Source: Halomarinibacterium sp034670265
Lineage (GTDB): Bacteria > Bacteroidota > Bacteroidia > Flavobacteriales > Flavobacteriaceae
Reading direction: 5' to 3'
Assembly (NCBI GenBank): GCA_034670265.1
Contig: JAXMNU010000005.1
Span: 62,001-126,000, forward strand
DNA: 64,000 nt
The notes under the pieces were generated by a model. It was given only the letters and a program-made list of their open reading frames with translations, was not told the DNA's origin and did not search any database. Both the position numbers and the translations under genes were made by a program. This document shows positions 33,804-42,496 of the stretch, piece after piece; the first letter of the stretch is position 1, and each line of letters opens with the position of its first letter.

Positions 33804-34505
33804 AATATAAAAGATGATGCCAATTTTAAGTGGATTGAAAGAGATACTTTCATCGCTATTTTCTAAAGTAGCATCATTAAAAAAAGGAAGTATACTATAA
33901 TTAGCATAGAAGTTAAATGTTCCATAGCCAAAAGCCAGAGTTGCACCCAAACTTATTTTTTGAAATTCGGGAATATTGGTTTGAGAAACTGTATTATTAG
34001 TTTGTTTAAAATGAGAACGATACCAATATACATATCCAGGTTTAACTCCTGCATACACTCTCCAGAATTTATAAACGGTTGGTGTTGATGTTCTCCATCG
34101 AATTTCAAAAGGCAATTCGACAGAAGCAGTCCTAAAAACATTTGTGGTGTAATCCACAGAGCCATCTAATACTCTAAATATAGAATTCTCAGAAGTATCT
34201 TCTCCAATAAAAAGATTTTGCCCGTATTGATCAAAACTAAGGCCAAGACCTAAAGCAATGGCGATATTTCTTTGTTCATTAATAGGCATATCTCTTAAAT
34301 AACCAAAGTGAATTCCACCAGAGACTCCTTTAACAACAAAATCGGTTGGAACTTTTGTAACCAAATTATAGGTTACACCTGCATAAAATTGATCTTCTCT
34401 GTATTTAGTATCTACAATAGTATCCTTTACAATTTCTTGTGCATTTAGGCTGAAGGAGATGACTCCAAAAAGTAAAAAAAGAAGTTTTGCTTTACTATCC
34501 TGCAT
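33798..34505 (-). CDS. Outer-membrane beta-barrel protein (PorT-like family)
   Basis: The 235-residue protein has a signal peptide (KLLFLLFGVISFSLNAQ) and then alternating amphipathic strands such as YREDQFYAGVTYNLV, GGIHFGYLRDMPIN and AIALGLGLSFDQYG, ending GIIFYIL. This fits the small porin-like or PorT-like eight-strand barrels of Bacteroidota. It is not certain that it is the T9SS component PorT itself. It lies downstream of the ExbB/ExbD operon on the same strand, with a terminator between. Confidence 0.7.
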   Translation of the reverse strand: MQDSKAKLLFLLFGVISFSLNAQEIVKDTIVDTKYREDQFYAGVTYNLVTKVPTDFVVKGVSGGIHFGYLRDMPINEQRNIAIALGLGLSFDQYGQNLFIGEDTSENSIFRVLDGSVDYTTNVFRTASVELPFEIRWRTSTPTVYKFWRVYAGVKPGYVYWYRSHFKQTNNTVSQTNIPEFQKISLGATLAFGYGTFNFYANYSILPFFNDATLENSDESISFNPLKIGIIFYIL

Positions 34506-34546
34506 ATTGTAAATATAACTAATTACGCTTCAAAAAATGTCATAAA

Positions 34547-34583
34547 AAAACGCCTTACTCTATACTATAGTTTAAGGCGTTTT
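34547..34583 (-). terminator. Terminator of the ExbB/ExbD operon
   Basis: AAACGCCTTA (34548-34557) pairs with TAAGGCGTTT (34573-34582). On the minus strand it is followed by a run of seven T. It separates exbD from the barrel-protein gene. Confidence 0.8.
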
Positions 34584-34601
34584 AAAAAATTATATAATTT
34601 A

Positions 34602-35072
34602 TTAATTATCCAGTTGATTTCCTGGCGTAGTTATATAAATTAATTTTAACAAATTTAAATCTCTAAGTTCTTGTTTAATATCTGTCACCAATCCTGTGTT
34701 GGTTTCTTCATCAACTTTTAGAGCAACCATTACTTTATCTTGAAGTTCTGGACGCAATTTTCTTCTTAATTCTTCTAAAGCAAATTTAATGTTTGAAACA
34801 TCTGTAAATTTATCTCCAATCTGGATTTTAGCTTCTTTACCAAACTTTTCGTATCCAGCACCAGGTTTCCCTGCATAAATAAACACAGATCTATCTTTCT
34901 TTAACTTTTCTACTTGATCCCCTTTTGGAAGCTTTTGTTGTACTAAAAGTTGGCTATCCCTTAATACGGTAACAACCATAAAGAAAAACAGTAACATAAA
35001 CACAATATCTGGCAATGATGCAGTATTTACTGCAGGGATTTCACCACCTTTTTTCTTTTTAAATTTTGACAT
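34602..35072 (-). CDS. exbD: ExbD/TolR biopolymer transport protein (second copy)
   Basis: The 156-residue protein has a short basic cytoplasmic start (KFKKKKGG), one transmembrane helix with the proton-carrying acid Asp22 (ASLPDIVFMLLFFFMV), and a periplasmic domain of about 110 residues. It works with ExbB in turning proton flow into energy for TonB-dependent transport or a related process. It is the last gene of the four-gene unit, 11 nt after the first exbD. Two unlike ExbD proteins suggest a mixed complex. Confidence 0.9.
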   Translation of the reverse strand: MSKFKKKKGGEIPAVNTASLPDIVFMLLFFFMVVTVLRDSQLLVQQKLPKGDQVEKLKKDRSVFIYAGKPGAGYEKFGKEAKIQIGDKFTDVSNIKFALEELRRKLRPELQDKVMVALKVDEETNTGLVTDIKQELRDLNLLKLIYITTPGNQLDN

Positions 35073-35083
35073 TTCTTACAATT

Positions 35084-35710
35084 TTAAGATCCAGATTTTT
35101 TGGGTTCTGCTTCTGAAAGTTTCAATGGGATTAAATCTTGAACAGCTTGCAGCTTTTCTTGAATTGATTCCACTCTTGTTTCGTCTGTGATATCCCCTTC
35201 ATCAATCGCCTTTTTCATTTGAGTATACTTCCATCCATACAAACGTTCTGATTCTCTATCTCTTAAGAAATTATAGGCAGCTACTAATTCATTTTGAACT
35301 GCTATATACATTTTATAAGAGGTTAAACGGTCGTTCTGAACAGAAATAACTGCCTTATCGGGGTTATCTGATGATTCTGGAGCTCTTTTACCTTTACAAA
35401 AATTACAGTACTCTGGTGATCCAGATGGAGCACCTCCGTTATCGATAAAATCGATAGCAGCTTGGCGCAAATCTTTCAAATCCATTAATTCTTCTTCTAC
35501 AAGAAGTTGATCATTCTTGTTTACATTAACTATAAAGAGATTTTTCTGCTTTATAATTACGTCTGGTGTATCCTCAATTTTAGGAGGCAATTGTCTAGCA
35601 ATCCCTTTATCTTTTTCGATGGTTGTGGTAACCAAGAAAAAAATAAGTAGTAGGAATGCTATGTCTGCCATAGATCCTGCATTAACTTCGGGTGATGCTC
35701 TTCTAGCCAT
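35084..35710 (-). CDS. exbD: ExbD/TolR biopolymer transport protein with periplasmic CxxC
   Basis: At 208 residues this ExbD is longer than the usual 140-160. The helix carries Asp16 (GSMADIAFLLLIFFLV). The periplasmic part contains a C-x-x-C pair (EYCNFCKGKRAPE) and a long helical extension (LVAAYNFLRDRESERLYGWKYTQ). The cysteines could form a disulfide or bind metal; that is inference. Its start overlaps the preceding gene by one base. Confidence 0.88.
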   Translation of the reverse strand: MARRASPEVNAGSMADIAFLLLIFFLVTTTIEKDKGIARQLPPKIEDTPDVIIKQKNLFIVNVNKNDQLLVEEELMDLKDLRQAAIDFIDNGGAPSGSPEYCNFCKGKRAPESSDNPDKAVISVQNDRLTSYKMYIAVQNELVAAYNFLRDRESERLYGWKYTQMKKAIDEGDITDETRVESIQEKLQAVQDLIPLKLSEAEPKKSGS

Positions 35711-36153
35711 TATTTAGTTACTCTTTTAAGTCCGCTTAAAATCATGGCTCCAATAGCCAATACACCTAAAATGTAAAAAGTATTTAATCCTGCTCCAACC
35801 CATTTCGAAGTACTTTCGGTTACATTTTCGGTTAATACTAAGTCTTCAGGTAAGCCTTCCAAGCTTCCGCTTGACATTACATACCCTATAATTGCTATTA
35901 GTAAAAAAGCTCCTACAGTAATAAGTGTTTTTTTGATGTCTCCAGAAAAAACTCCTTTTAACACAAATACAAGTACAAACGCAAGAACTAAACCTAAGAT
36001 TATATAGGATGTATATAAGGCTCCATTTACAGATCCAGCACTTTCTCCAGCTTCAATAGCTGCATCTCCAGCGCTTAGTATCATCACGAAAAATATGATT
36101 CCAACAACACTTAAGATAAGCGCTAAAATTTTAATTATTTTATGTAATCCCAT
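35710..36153 (-). CDS. Four-helix membrane protein of the ExbB/ExbD operon
   Basis: The 147-residue protein has four predicted transmembrane helices (IIKILALILSVVGIIFFVMI, SYIILGLVLAFVLVFVLKG, ITVGAFLLIAIIGYVMS, LNTFYILGVLAIGAMILSGL) and an acidic periplasmic loop (GLPEDLVLTENVTEST). I do not recognise a named family. Its place between exbB and exbD, coupled to the latter (TAATG), suggests a fixed accessory part of the complex in flavobacteria. Confidence 0.75.
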   Translation of the reverse strand: MGLHKIIKILALILSVVGIIFFVMILSAGDAAIEAGESAGSVNGALYTSYIILGLVLAFVLVFVLKGVFSGDIKKTLITVGAFLLIAIIGYVMSSGSLEGLPEDLVLTENVTESTSKWVGAGLNTFYILGVLAIGAMILSGLKRVTK

Positions 36154-36171
36154 GCTATGGTACGATTTTAA

Positions 36172-36975
36172 TTATTTTTTGTTTTTGTAATCTACAAGCA
36201 TATCTATTAAAGTAATAGATGCATCTTCCATGTTATTTACAATGCTATCAATTTTAGCTACAATGTAGTTGTAGAAAATTTGAAGAATAATCGCTACAAT
36301 TAATCCAAATACTGTAGTTAAAAGTGCTACTTTAATACCTCCAGCAACTAATGATGGATTCATATCTCCAGCAGCTTGAATTTTATCGAATGCTTGAATC
36401 ATCCCAATTACAGTTCCCATGAAACCAAGCATAGGTGCTAAAGCAATAAATAATGAAATCCAAGAAACATTCTTTTCTAGTTGTCCCATTTGCACTCCAC
36501 CATAAGATACTACAGCTTTCTCTGCTGCATCAATGCTTTCATCCGCACGATCCAGACCTTGGTAGTATATTGAAGCTACAGGACCTTTTGTATTTCTACA
36601 AACTTCCTTTGCAGCTTCTACTCCACCACTGTTTAAGGCGTCTTCCACGCTGCTTGCAAGTTTTGAAGTATTAGTAGTAGAAAGATTTAAGTAAATAATT
36701 CTTTCGATAGCAATAGCTAATCCAAGAATTAAACAAAGAAGCACAATCCCCATAAATCCAGGACCTCCTTCAATGAAACGTTGCTTGAGCTCTTGATGGA
36801 ACCCTTTGGATTCTGTTGCCGTTGAGGCTTCTTCCTCTTGAATAATGGTTACGGTAGCCGCTGAAGACAAAGATTGTACACTTGTTGGTAAAGATTGTAC
36901 AGCGGTTGCGTTTACGTTGCTAGTGCCTGCAAAAACCATTGCGGCAATTGCTAGAATAGAAAATAATTTTTTCAT
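36172..36975 (-). CDS. exbB: MotA/TolQ/ExbB proton channel protein with extended N terminus
   Basis: The 267-residue protein begins with a signal-like helix (LFSILAIAAMVFAGTSNVNA) and about 50 residues of probable periplasmic sequence, then the ExbB core of three helices: GFMGIVLLCLILGLAIAIER, ISLFIALAPMLGFMGTVIGM and KVALLTTVFGLIVAIILQIF. The core motifs GTVIGM and TTVFGL are conserved. With the two ExbD proteins it forms the motor that energises TonB-dependent receptors. It is the first gene of a tight operon. Confidence 0.9.
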   Translation of the reverse strand: MKKLFSILAIAAMVFAGTSNVNATAVQSLPTSVQSLSSAATVTIIQEEEASTATESKGFHQELKQRFIEGGPGFMGIVLLCLILGLAIAIERIIYLNLSTTNTSKLASSVEDALNSGGVEAAKEVCRNTKGPVASIYYQGLDRADESIDAAEKAVVSYGGVQMGQLEKNVSWISLFIALAPMLGFMGTVIGMIQAFDKIQAAGDMNPSLVAGGIKVALLTTVFGLIVAIILQIFYNYIVAKIDSIVNNMEDASITLIDMLVDYKNKK

Positions 36976-37011
36976 TGCTATCGACTTAAAGTTTGTTTTT
37001 AGTTAAAGGTT

Positions 37012-37043
37012 TAAAGATATAAAATTATTTAGTTAATCTGCAA
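37012..37043 (-). promoter_or_regulatory. Candidate promoter of the ExbB operon
   Basis: On the minus strand TTG (37043-37041), a 21-nt spacer and TATCTTTA (37019-37012) match the consensus except for the last base (A for G). It is about 36 nt upstream of the exbB ATG. Confidence 0.45.
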
Positions 37044-37130
37044 CAATTAATTTGTGCAGTCTTAATTATAGTCTTGTTTTATAAAATGATTGTCGTTAGA
37101 TTGAACATTTCATATTCAAAAATACAATTA

Positions 37131-37221
37131 TGGCAGAGAGGAAGGGATTCGAACCCTCGATACGCTTTTGGCGTATACACACTTTCCAGGCGTGCGCCTT
37201 CGACCACTCGGCCACCTCTCT
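37131..37221 (-). tRNA. tRNA-Ser (anticodon GGA)
   Basis: On the minus strand the acceptor AGAGAGG pairs fully with CCTCTCT, followed by discriminator G and an encoded CCA. The D-arm reads GCCGAGTGGTCGAAGGC. The anticodon stem CACGC/GTGTG encloses CTGGAAA, giving anticodon GGA, which reads UCC and UCU. A long variable arm (ATACGCCAAAAGCGTAT) and T-loop TTCGAATC complete a typical serine tRNA of 91 nt. Confidence 0.97.
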
Positions 37222-37291
37222 AAGTTCCTTTTTAAAAGGGAGGGCAAATAACGAAAAAAATAATACTTAGGGAAATATTTTACAGGGATAT

Positions 37292-38317
37292 TTAATCCAT
37301 TTCTCCACAGCGTGAATTTTCAAACAATGTTTTAAATTCTGAAGGTTTCACACTTTTACCTAATAAAAACATCATTTTCCCTAAAGCAGCTTCCGTTGTA
37401 ATGTCTTTCCCAGAAATAACTCCTATCTTTTTGAGGTGCGTACTTGTTTCATAAAGCCCCATTGCTACACTCCCTCCAGAACATTGTGTAACGTTAACTA
37501 CGGGTATGTTTTTTTCAATAATACTAGATAAAGCCTTTGTAAGCCACGGCTCATTAGTAACATTCCCACTACCAAAGGACTCTAAAATAACTCCTTTTAA
37601 TCCTTGCCAAGACAATAGATGCTGTAATGTTTCTTCGTGCAACCCAGGAAACATTTTTATTAATAATATCTGCGTTTCCATTTCTTTATGCACTTTCAAC
37701 ATTTTATCTACTTTCACTTTAAGCAAAGCGCTATTGTTAAAAACGAGATGCACTCCACTCTCTGCCAATGGTGGATAATTAAGTGAGGCAAAAGCTTCAA
37801 AATGTTCTGCATTTATTTTTGTAGTTCTATTGGCTCTGTAAAGTTTGTATTCAAAATAAAGACAAACTTCCTGCACTTTTGGTTTTCCCTTTTCTTGAAC
37901 GGCTGCTATCTGGATAGAAGTAATTAAATTTTCTTTTGCATCGGTTCGTAAATCTCCAATGGGCAATTGTGACCCAGTAAAAATAACAGGTTTTGAAAGG
38001 TTTTCTAGCATGAAACTCAATGCTGAAGCGGTATAAGACATGGTGTCACTTCCATGTAACACAACAAAGCCATCAAATTTTGAATAATTTTCTTCAATCA
38101 TTTCCACCAAACGCACCCAATATTCAGGCTTCATATTTGAGCTATCGATAGGGTTTTTAAAACTTTGTGTTTTAATATGACAATCCAAAAGCCGAAGTTC
38201 GGGAATGTGTTTCAATAATTCATCGAAATTGAAATTCTTTAAGGCTCCCGTTTTAAAGTCCTTAATCATTCCAATGGTACCCCCCGTATAGATAAGTAAT
38301 ATGTTAGGTTTGCTCAT
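37292..38317 (-). CDS. ansA: Type I (cytosolic) L-asparaginase
   Basis: The 341-residue protein has both active-site motifs of the bacterial asparaginase family: YTGGTIGM with nucleophile Thr11, and LHGSDTMSYTASAL near residue 90. It has no signal peptide and matches the AnsA (type I) group, low-affinity cytosolic enzymes for asparagine use. It is unrelated in fold to the two Ntn-type enzymes in this window. It overlaps tatD by one base, and tRNA-Ser follows 70 nt after it on the same strand. Confidence 0.95.
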   Translation of the reverse strand: MSKPNILLIYTGGTIGMIKDFKTGALKNFNFDELLKHIPELRLLDCHIKTQSFKNPIDSSNMKPEYWVRLVEMIEENYSKFDGFVVLHGSDTMSYTASALSFMLENLSKPVIFTGSQLPIGDLRTDAKENLITSIQIAAVQEKGKPKVQEVCLYFEYKLYRANRTTKINAEHFEAFASLNYPPLAESGVHLVFNNSALLKVKVDKMLKVHKEMETQILLIKMFPGLHEETLQHLLSWQGLKGVILESFGSGNVTNEPWLTKALSSIIEKNIPVVNVTQCSGGSVAMGLYETSTHLKKIGVISGKDITTEAALGKMMFLLGKSVKPSEFKTLFENSRCGEMD

Positions 38318-39081
38318 TATATGCTAAATATTTCTTTTGAGTTTTGAGTGGTAATGCTAGCTACTTCTTTTTCAGAAATGTTATAAAGCTCTGCCACTTT
38401 TTTTGAAACTAAGCTAAGGTAACTACTTTCGTTTCGTTTTCCGCGATACGGTACTGGCGAAAGGTAAGGCGAGTCGGTTTCCAAAACAATATGTTTTAAA
38501 TCTATTCTATTTAAAAACTGATCAATCTTACCATTTTTAAATGTCACTACTCCTCCTATACCTAGTTTCATATTAAATCCGATAGCCCGCTGAGCCTGCT
38601 CATAGGTCCCAGTAAAACAATGAAAAATTCCGAAGAGGTTTTCATCTTTTTCAGTTTCTAAAACTTCAAAAATTTCATCGAACGACTCTCTACAATGAAT
38701 TACAATGGGTAACTTGTGTTTTTTAGCTAACTGAATTTGATGTTTAAATGCTGTTTTCTGAATTTCCAACGTGCTCTTATCCCAATACAAATCGATACCT
38801 ATCTCCCCTACTGCATAAAAAGTTCGTTTTTTAAATTGTGCTTCAACATGAGCCAACTCCTCTTCATAATTTTCTTTAACCGAAGTAGGGTGCAATCCCA
38901 TCATTAAAAAAACATTCTCTGGATAATCCTTTTCCAATTGATACATGGCTTCGGTATAACTAGAGTCGATAGCTGGTATAAAAAACCGTGTAATCCCTTC
39001 ATTAAATGCGCGTTGCATCATAGCGCCTCTATCATCGTCAAAAGCCTCGCTATATAAATGAGTATGGGTATCGGTTAACAT
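38317..39081 (-). CDS. tatD: TatD family metal-dependent deoxyribonuclease
   Basis: I start at the ATG ending at 39081 (254 residues, MLTDTHTHLYSEAF) rather than a GTG six bases upstream. The metal-binding residues of the TatD amidohydrolase fold are present: DTHTH, GEIGIDLYW, the VIHCRESFDE histidine, FHCFTG and ETDSPYLSP. Family members are 3'-5' DNases linked to DNA quality control. It is the first gene of the tatD-ansA pair. Confidence 0.94.
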   Translation of the reverse strand: MLTDTHTHLYSEAFDDDRGAMMQRAFNEGITRFFIPAIDSSYTEAMYQLEKDYPENVFLMMGLHPTSVKENYEEELAHVEAQFKKRTFYAVGEIGIDLYWDKSTLEIQKTAFKHQIQLAKKHKLPIVIHCRESFDEIFEVLETEKDENLFGIFHCFTGTYEQAQRAIGFNMKLGIGGVVTFKNGKIDQFLNRIDLKHIVLETDSPYLSPVPYRGKRNESSYLSLVSKKVAELYNISEKEVASITTQNSKEIFSI

Positions 39082-39130
39082 ATGCACAAAACTACTATTT
39101 TGTTATCTATATTTACCAAAAAAACCTTTA

Positions 39131-39568
39131 GTGACACTTAGAAAGCTTCTCGAGAAAAAAGAATTTGAAAGAATTCCGTTAAAAAAATTGAACACCGGAC
39201 ATTATAAACTTCCTGTTAAAGTGAATTCCGTTTCTGGTGATTTTATATTGGATACAGGCGCTTCAACAAGTTGTATAGGAACTACAGAAGCGGCTTACTT
39301 CAACTTAATTTCTGAAAAAAGTGAAGTAAAAGCTGCAGGAGCTGGGGCTATTGATATGGAAACACGTTCCACAAAAAGTAATAGTTTGACCATTGGAAAT
39401 GTTACCCTTATTAATTATGAATTTGTGCTTTTTGATTTAATACACGTAAACCAAGCACTAGAGCAAGTTGAAGAAAATCCAGTACACGGAATTATTGGAG
39501 CAGATATTCTTAAAAAATTGCATGCTGTAATTGACTACGGAAGAAACTGCGTGTATTTAAAAAAATAA
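39131..39568 (+). CDS. Retropepsin-like aspartic protease, GTG start
   Basis: The 145-residue protein starts at GTG 39131. It contains the single-domain aspartic-protease signature LDTGAST (Asp41) and, near residue 120, HGIIGADIL, the counterpart of the second Gly-Ala motif of retropepsins. Such clan AA proteins must dimerise to make an active site with two aspartates. No signal peptide or membrane helix is seen, so it is probably cytosolic. Substrate unknown. It lies between divergent tatD and the histidine kinase gene. Confidence 0.85.
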   Translation: MTLRKLLEKKEFERIPLKKLNTGHYKLPVKVNSVSGDFILDTGASTSCIGTTEAAYFNLISEKSEVKAAGAGAIDMETRSTKSNSLTIGNVTLINYEFVLFDLIHVNQALEQVEENPVHGIIGADILKKLHAVIDYGRNCVYLKK

Positions 39569-39618
39569 ATAACTCCTTTTTTTTTATTAAATTTATATAC
39601 TCCCCAAAAAAATGAAGC

Positions 39619-41646
39619 TTGATAAAGAACGCATGCACTCTTATTTTACTATCTACCGTCATTTTTTTTGGCACTTCAGCCTTTTCTCAAAATCTAGATG
39701 ATTACAAGAAAATTGTTAAAACAACTTCTAATAACAAAGAAAAACTTGTTGCCTTAGATTCCATTATCTCCATTGAAGGAAAAAAAGATATTGACCAATT
39801 TGTTAAAAACTGTGAAGCCTATATTGAACTCGCAAAGGAGTTGGATAGTGTAGAAGCCGCTTCCAGAAAAATGATTGGATTAAGCTACACTCTCACTTCT
39901 ATTGTAAATCAGCCAGAAAAAACTAGAAGAATGATAGATGAATTGCTGGCAAGAAAATATAAGATTAACGATTCCTTTTTATTGGGAAGCCTTTACCTAA
40001 AACGAGGCGGAGCCAATTATAGACTTGACCTAGAAGAAGCTACAGAGGATTATAAAAAAGCCATAGAAACCTTTACCGATAAGGACTCCCTTTATAAAGC
40101 AGATGCTTATTTATTTAGCGGGCAAGCATATTCAAATTTGGGGAAATTTGTACCTGCTGGTGAAAATTACCGAAAGGCCTATGAGTATTTTGAAGCTTTA
40201 AAAGATTATGAATACATGGTATTTGCACAACAAGGCATTACAACTATGTATAGCATGAATGGCTTTTACGATAAGGCAAAAGAAGAAAGAGAAAAGAACA
40301 TTCAAAAACTGAAAGAACTTGGCCTAGAAAAAAATATTCCTATTATGTACTATAATCAGGCGTTGGATTATAAAAAGATGGGGAAGAAAAATCTTCAAAT
40401 TGAATACTTACTCAAGGCTTATGATTACATAGAAAAGGATGCTAAAAATGAAATTATTTTGGCAGATAGAACCTATGTTTATTCAAAACTAATTGGGTAT
40501 TATATAGAGGAAAACGACTTAACCGAAGCCAAAAAGTATTTCGATTTAGTACAAAAAAACCATGATCCAGCCATTAAAGATTTGCTTTATAATAGTCACT
40601 ACAGTGAAATTATGGCAAGATATAATTTAGCATTGGGAAATACCGAAAGTGCTTTACAATTTGGCGAAACAAAGTTAGAAGCTGCAAAAACTATGAGATA
40701 TGAAGAGGATATTATGTATGCAGAAGAATTACTTTCAAAAATATATGCTGCCAAAGGAGATTATAAAAAAGCACTTACCTATAAAAATTCCTCTCAAATA
40801 CTTAAAGATTCACTGTATAACAACTCTACAGCAAATTCATTAGCGTATTACCAAACACTGTATGAAACTGAAAAAAAGGAAAGCGAACTCATAGCAAAAA
40901 ATGCCAGCATTCAGCTTTTAGAGAAAGATAATGAAGCGTCACAACGCCGACTTATATTTATAACATTTTCACTTATTTTATTTTTTGGACTTGTACTTCT
41001 TTACAGAAATAGAATGCGTTTAAAAAACAAGAAGGTCCTTCAGGAAAAGTTTAGTCAAGAATTACTGGTATCTCAAGAAGAAGAACGTAAAAGAATTTCG
41101 AAAGACCTTCACGATGGTCTTGGACAGCAGCTATTATTGATTAAAAATAAAGTCGTTAAAAATAATGACGATGAAGCCAAACGCCTCGTTGAAACTGCCA
41201 TTGAAGAAGTAAGAGGAATTTCTAGAGATTTGCATCCTTTTCAGCTTCAGGAAATGGGCATTACCAAAGCAATTGAGATGACATTATCTCAAATTGATGA
41301 AAATACTACCTTATTTATTTCTTCAGAAATTGATAACATCGACAACATTTTTGACAAAAGGCAGGAGGTAAATATTTTCAGAATTGTGCAGGAAGCACTT
41401 AGCAACATTATTAAGCACGCAAATGCAGAAGCGAGTAAAGTAACTTTAAAGCGAAATCTTAACTCAATTGTTTTAGAAATTAAAGACAATGGTATAGGTT
41501 TTGATTTTTCAGAAAAATATCAAAATATTAAATCTTTGGGATTAAAAACGTTACTGGAACGTACTAAGTTTTTAAATGGACAAATGAAGGTTACTTCAAA
41601 GAAAAGTCAAGGAACTACATTAGAATTTATTTTTCCTACCTCATGA
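39619..41646 (+). CDS. TPR-containing sensor histidine kinase (NarL-type), TTG start
   Basis: The 675-residue protein starts at TTG 39619, where a signal peptide follows at once (LILLSTVIFFGTSAFSQ). The ATG at 39612 is in another frame. Residues 30-430 are tetratricopeptide repeats, placed in the periplasm; one helix follows (LIFITFSLILFFGLVLLY). The cytoplasmic part has a HisKA_3 domain with His498 (EEERKRISKDLHDGLGQQ) and an ATPase domain (VQEALSNIIKHA, DNGIGFD). It would sense a ligand or partner through the TPR domain and phosphorylate the next gene's product, with which it overlaps by 4 nt. Confidence 0.92.
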   Translation: MIKNACTLILLSTVIFFGTSAFSQNLDDYKKIVKTTSNNKEKLVALDSIISIEGKKDIDQFVKNCEAYIELAKELDSVEAASRKMIGLSYTLTSIVNQPEKTRRMIDELLARKYKINDSFLLGSLYLKRGGANYRLDLEEATEDYKKAIETFTDKDSLYKADAYLFSGQAYSNLGKFVPAGENYRKAYEYFEALKDYEYMVFAQQGITTMYSMNGFYDKAKEEREKNIQKLKELGLEKNIPIMYYNQALDYKKMGKKNLQIEYLLKAYDYIEKDAKNEIILADRTYVYSKLIGYYIEENDLTEAKKYFDLVQKNHDPAIKDLLYNSHYSEIMARYNLALGNTESALQFGETKLEAAKTMRYEEDIMYAEELLSKIYAAKGDYKKALTYKNSSQILKDSLYNNSTANSLAYYQTLYETEKKESELIAKNASIQLLEKDNEASQRRLIFITFSLILFFGLVLLYRNRMRLKNKKVLQEKFSQELLVSQEEERKRISKDLHDGLGQQLLLIKNKVVKNNDDEAKRLVETAIEEVRGISRDLHPFQLQEMGITKAIEMTLSQIDENTTLFISSEIDNIDNIFDKRQEVNIFRIVQEALSNIIKHANAEASKVTLKRNLNSIVLEIKDNGIGFDFSEKYQNIKSLGLKTLLERTKFLNGQMKVTSKKSQGTTLEFIFPTS

Positions 41647-42275
41647 AACATGAGTCTATTATTATTGCAGATGATCACCCTCTTTTATTAAAAGGTTTAA
41701 GCGATTTTTTGCTCGAAAAAGGGTATAATGTTGTTGGCAGTGGGAATAATGGTAGAGAAGCTTTTAATCTCATCAATAAATTAAAACCAGATATTGCTAT
41801 TTTAGATATTCAGATGCCATTTATGTCAGGGCTTGAAATTGCTAGAAAATGCAACAATAATGATATTGACACAAAAATTATCCTCATCACATTTCACAAG
41901 GAAAAACAATTATATAACGAAGCCAACGACCTTAACATTTATGGTTATATTTTAAAAGAATTTGCCTTAGAAGAAATTGAAAATTGTTTAAAATCTGTTT
42001 CTGAAGGTAAACCATTTTTCAGTCCAAAAATAAGTGATGTATTGGGTAACAATTCTAAAAAGAATACTGTTTTAGATATTTTAACTCCTTCTGAAAAGAA
42101 AATCCTTAAACTTATTGCAATGGACAAAACGAACAAGGATATTGCTTCTTTGCTTTTCATTTCTTACCGAACAGTAGAGAAGCATCGCAGTAATATTATT
42201 TCTAAATTAAACTTAGAGCACAAAACAAATAGTTTACTTATTTGGGCTAAGGAACATCAGGAAAGTCTTCAATAG
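41643..42275 (+). CDS. LuxR/NarL-family response regulator
   Basis: The 210-residue protein has a receiver domain with acidic pocket Asp10-Asp11 and phospho-acceptor Asp55 (IAILDIQMP), and a C-terminal LuxR HTH domain (LTPSEKKILKLIAMDKTN, FISYRTVEKHRSNIISKL). It is the partner of the TPR kinase (ATGA overlap). Targets are unknown; the nearest downstream gene is the 38-residue membrane peptide. Confidence 0.95.
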   Translation: MKHESIIIADDHPLLLKGLSDFLLEKGYNVVGSGNNGREAFNLINKLKPDIAILDIQMPFMSGLEIARKCNNNDIDTKIILITFHKEKQLYNEANDLNIYGYILKEFALEEIENCLKSVSEGKPFFSPKISDVLGNNSKKNTVLDILTPSEKKILKLIAMDKTNKDIASLLFISYRTVEKHRSNIISKLNLEHKTNSLLIWAKEHQESLQ

Positions 42276-42346
42276 TAAATTACGTGTTTCCACGTATTTA
42301 CTTTTAAACTTAAATTCTTGAATTTTACATTTTACAAATTAAACGT

Positions 42347-42463
42347 ATGGATTTGGATTTAAAAGTAAAAAAAGAAGGAAAAAAGCGTCTAGCCATTTTT
42401 ATCATTTCTGTCCTTATTGTTGCGATAATCTTAATGAACATCGTGAATTACATTGTATCATAG
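42347..42463 (+). CDS. 38-residue single-pass membrane peptide
   Basis: ATG to TAG encodes MDLDLKVKKEGKKRLAIFI followed by a hydrophobic run ending in NIVNYIVS. The basic N-terminal part (KVKKEGKKR) followed by one helix of about 20 residues predicts an inner-membrane peptide with the N terminus inside. It is followed 33 nt later by a strong terminator and lies 71 nt after the response regulator on the same strand, so it is likely a real short gene. No family is recognised. Confidence 0.65.
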   Translation: MDLDLKVKKEGKKRLAIFIISVLIVAIILMNIVNYIVS

Positions 42464-42496
42464 ATAGGTTTATATATTTTCAACTAACTAGCCAAA

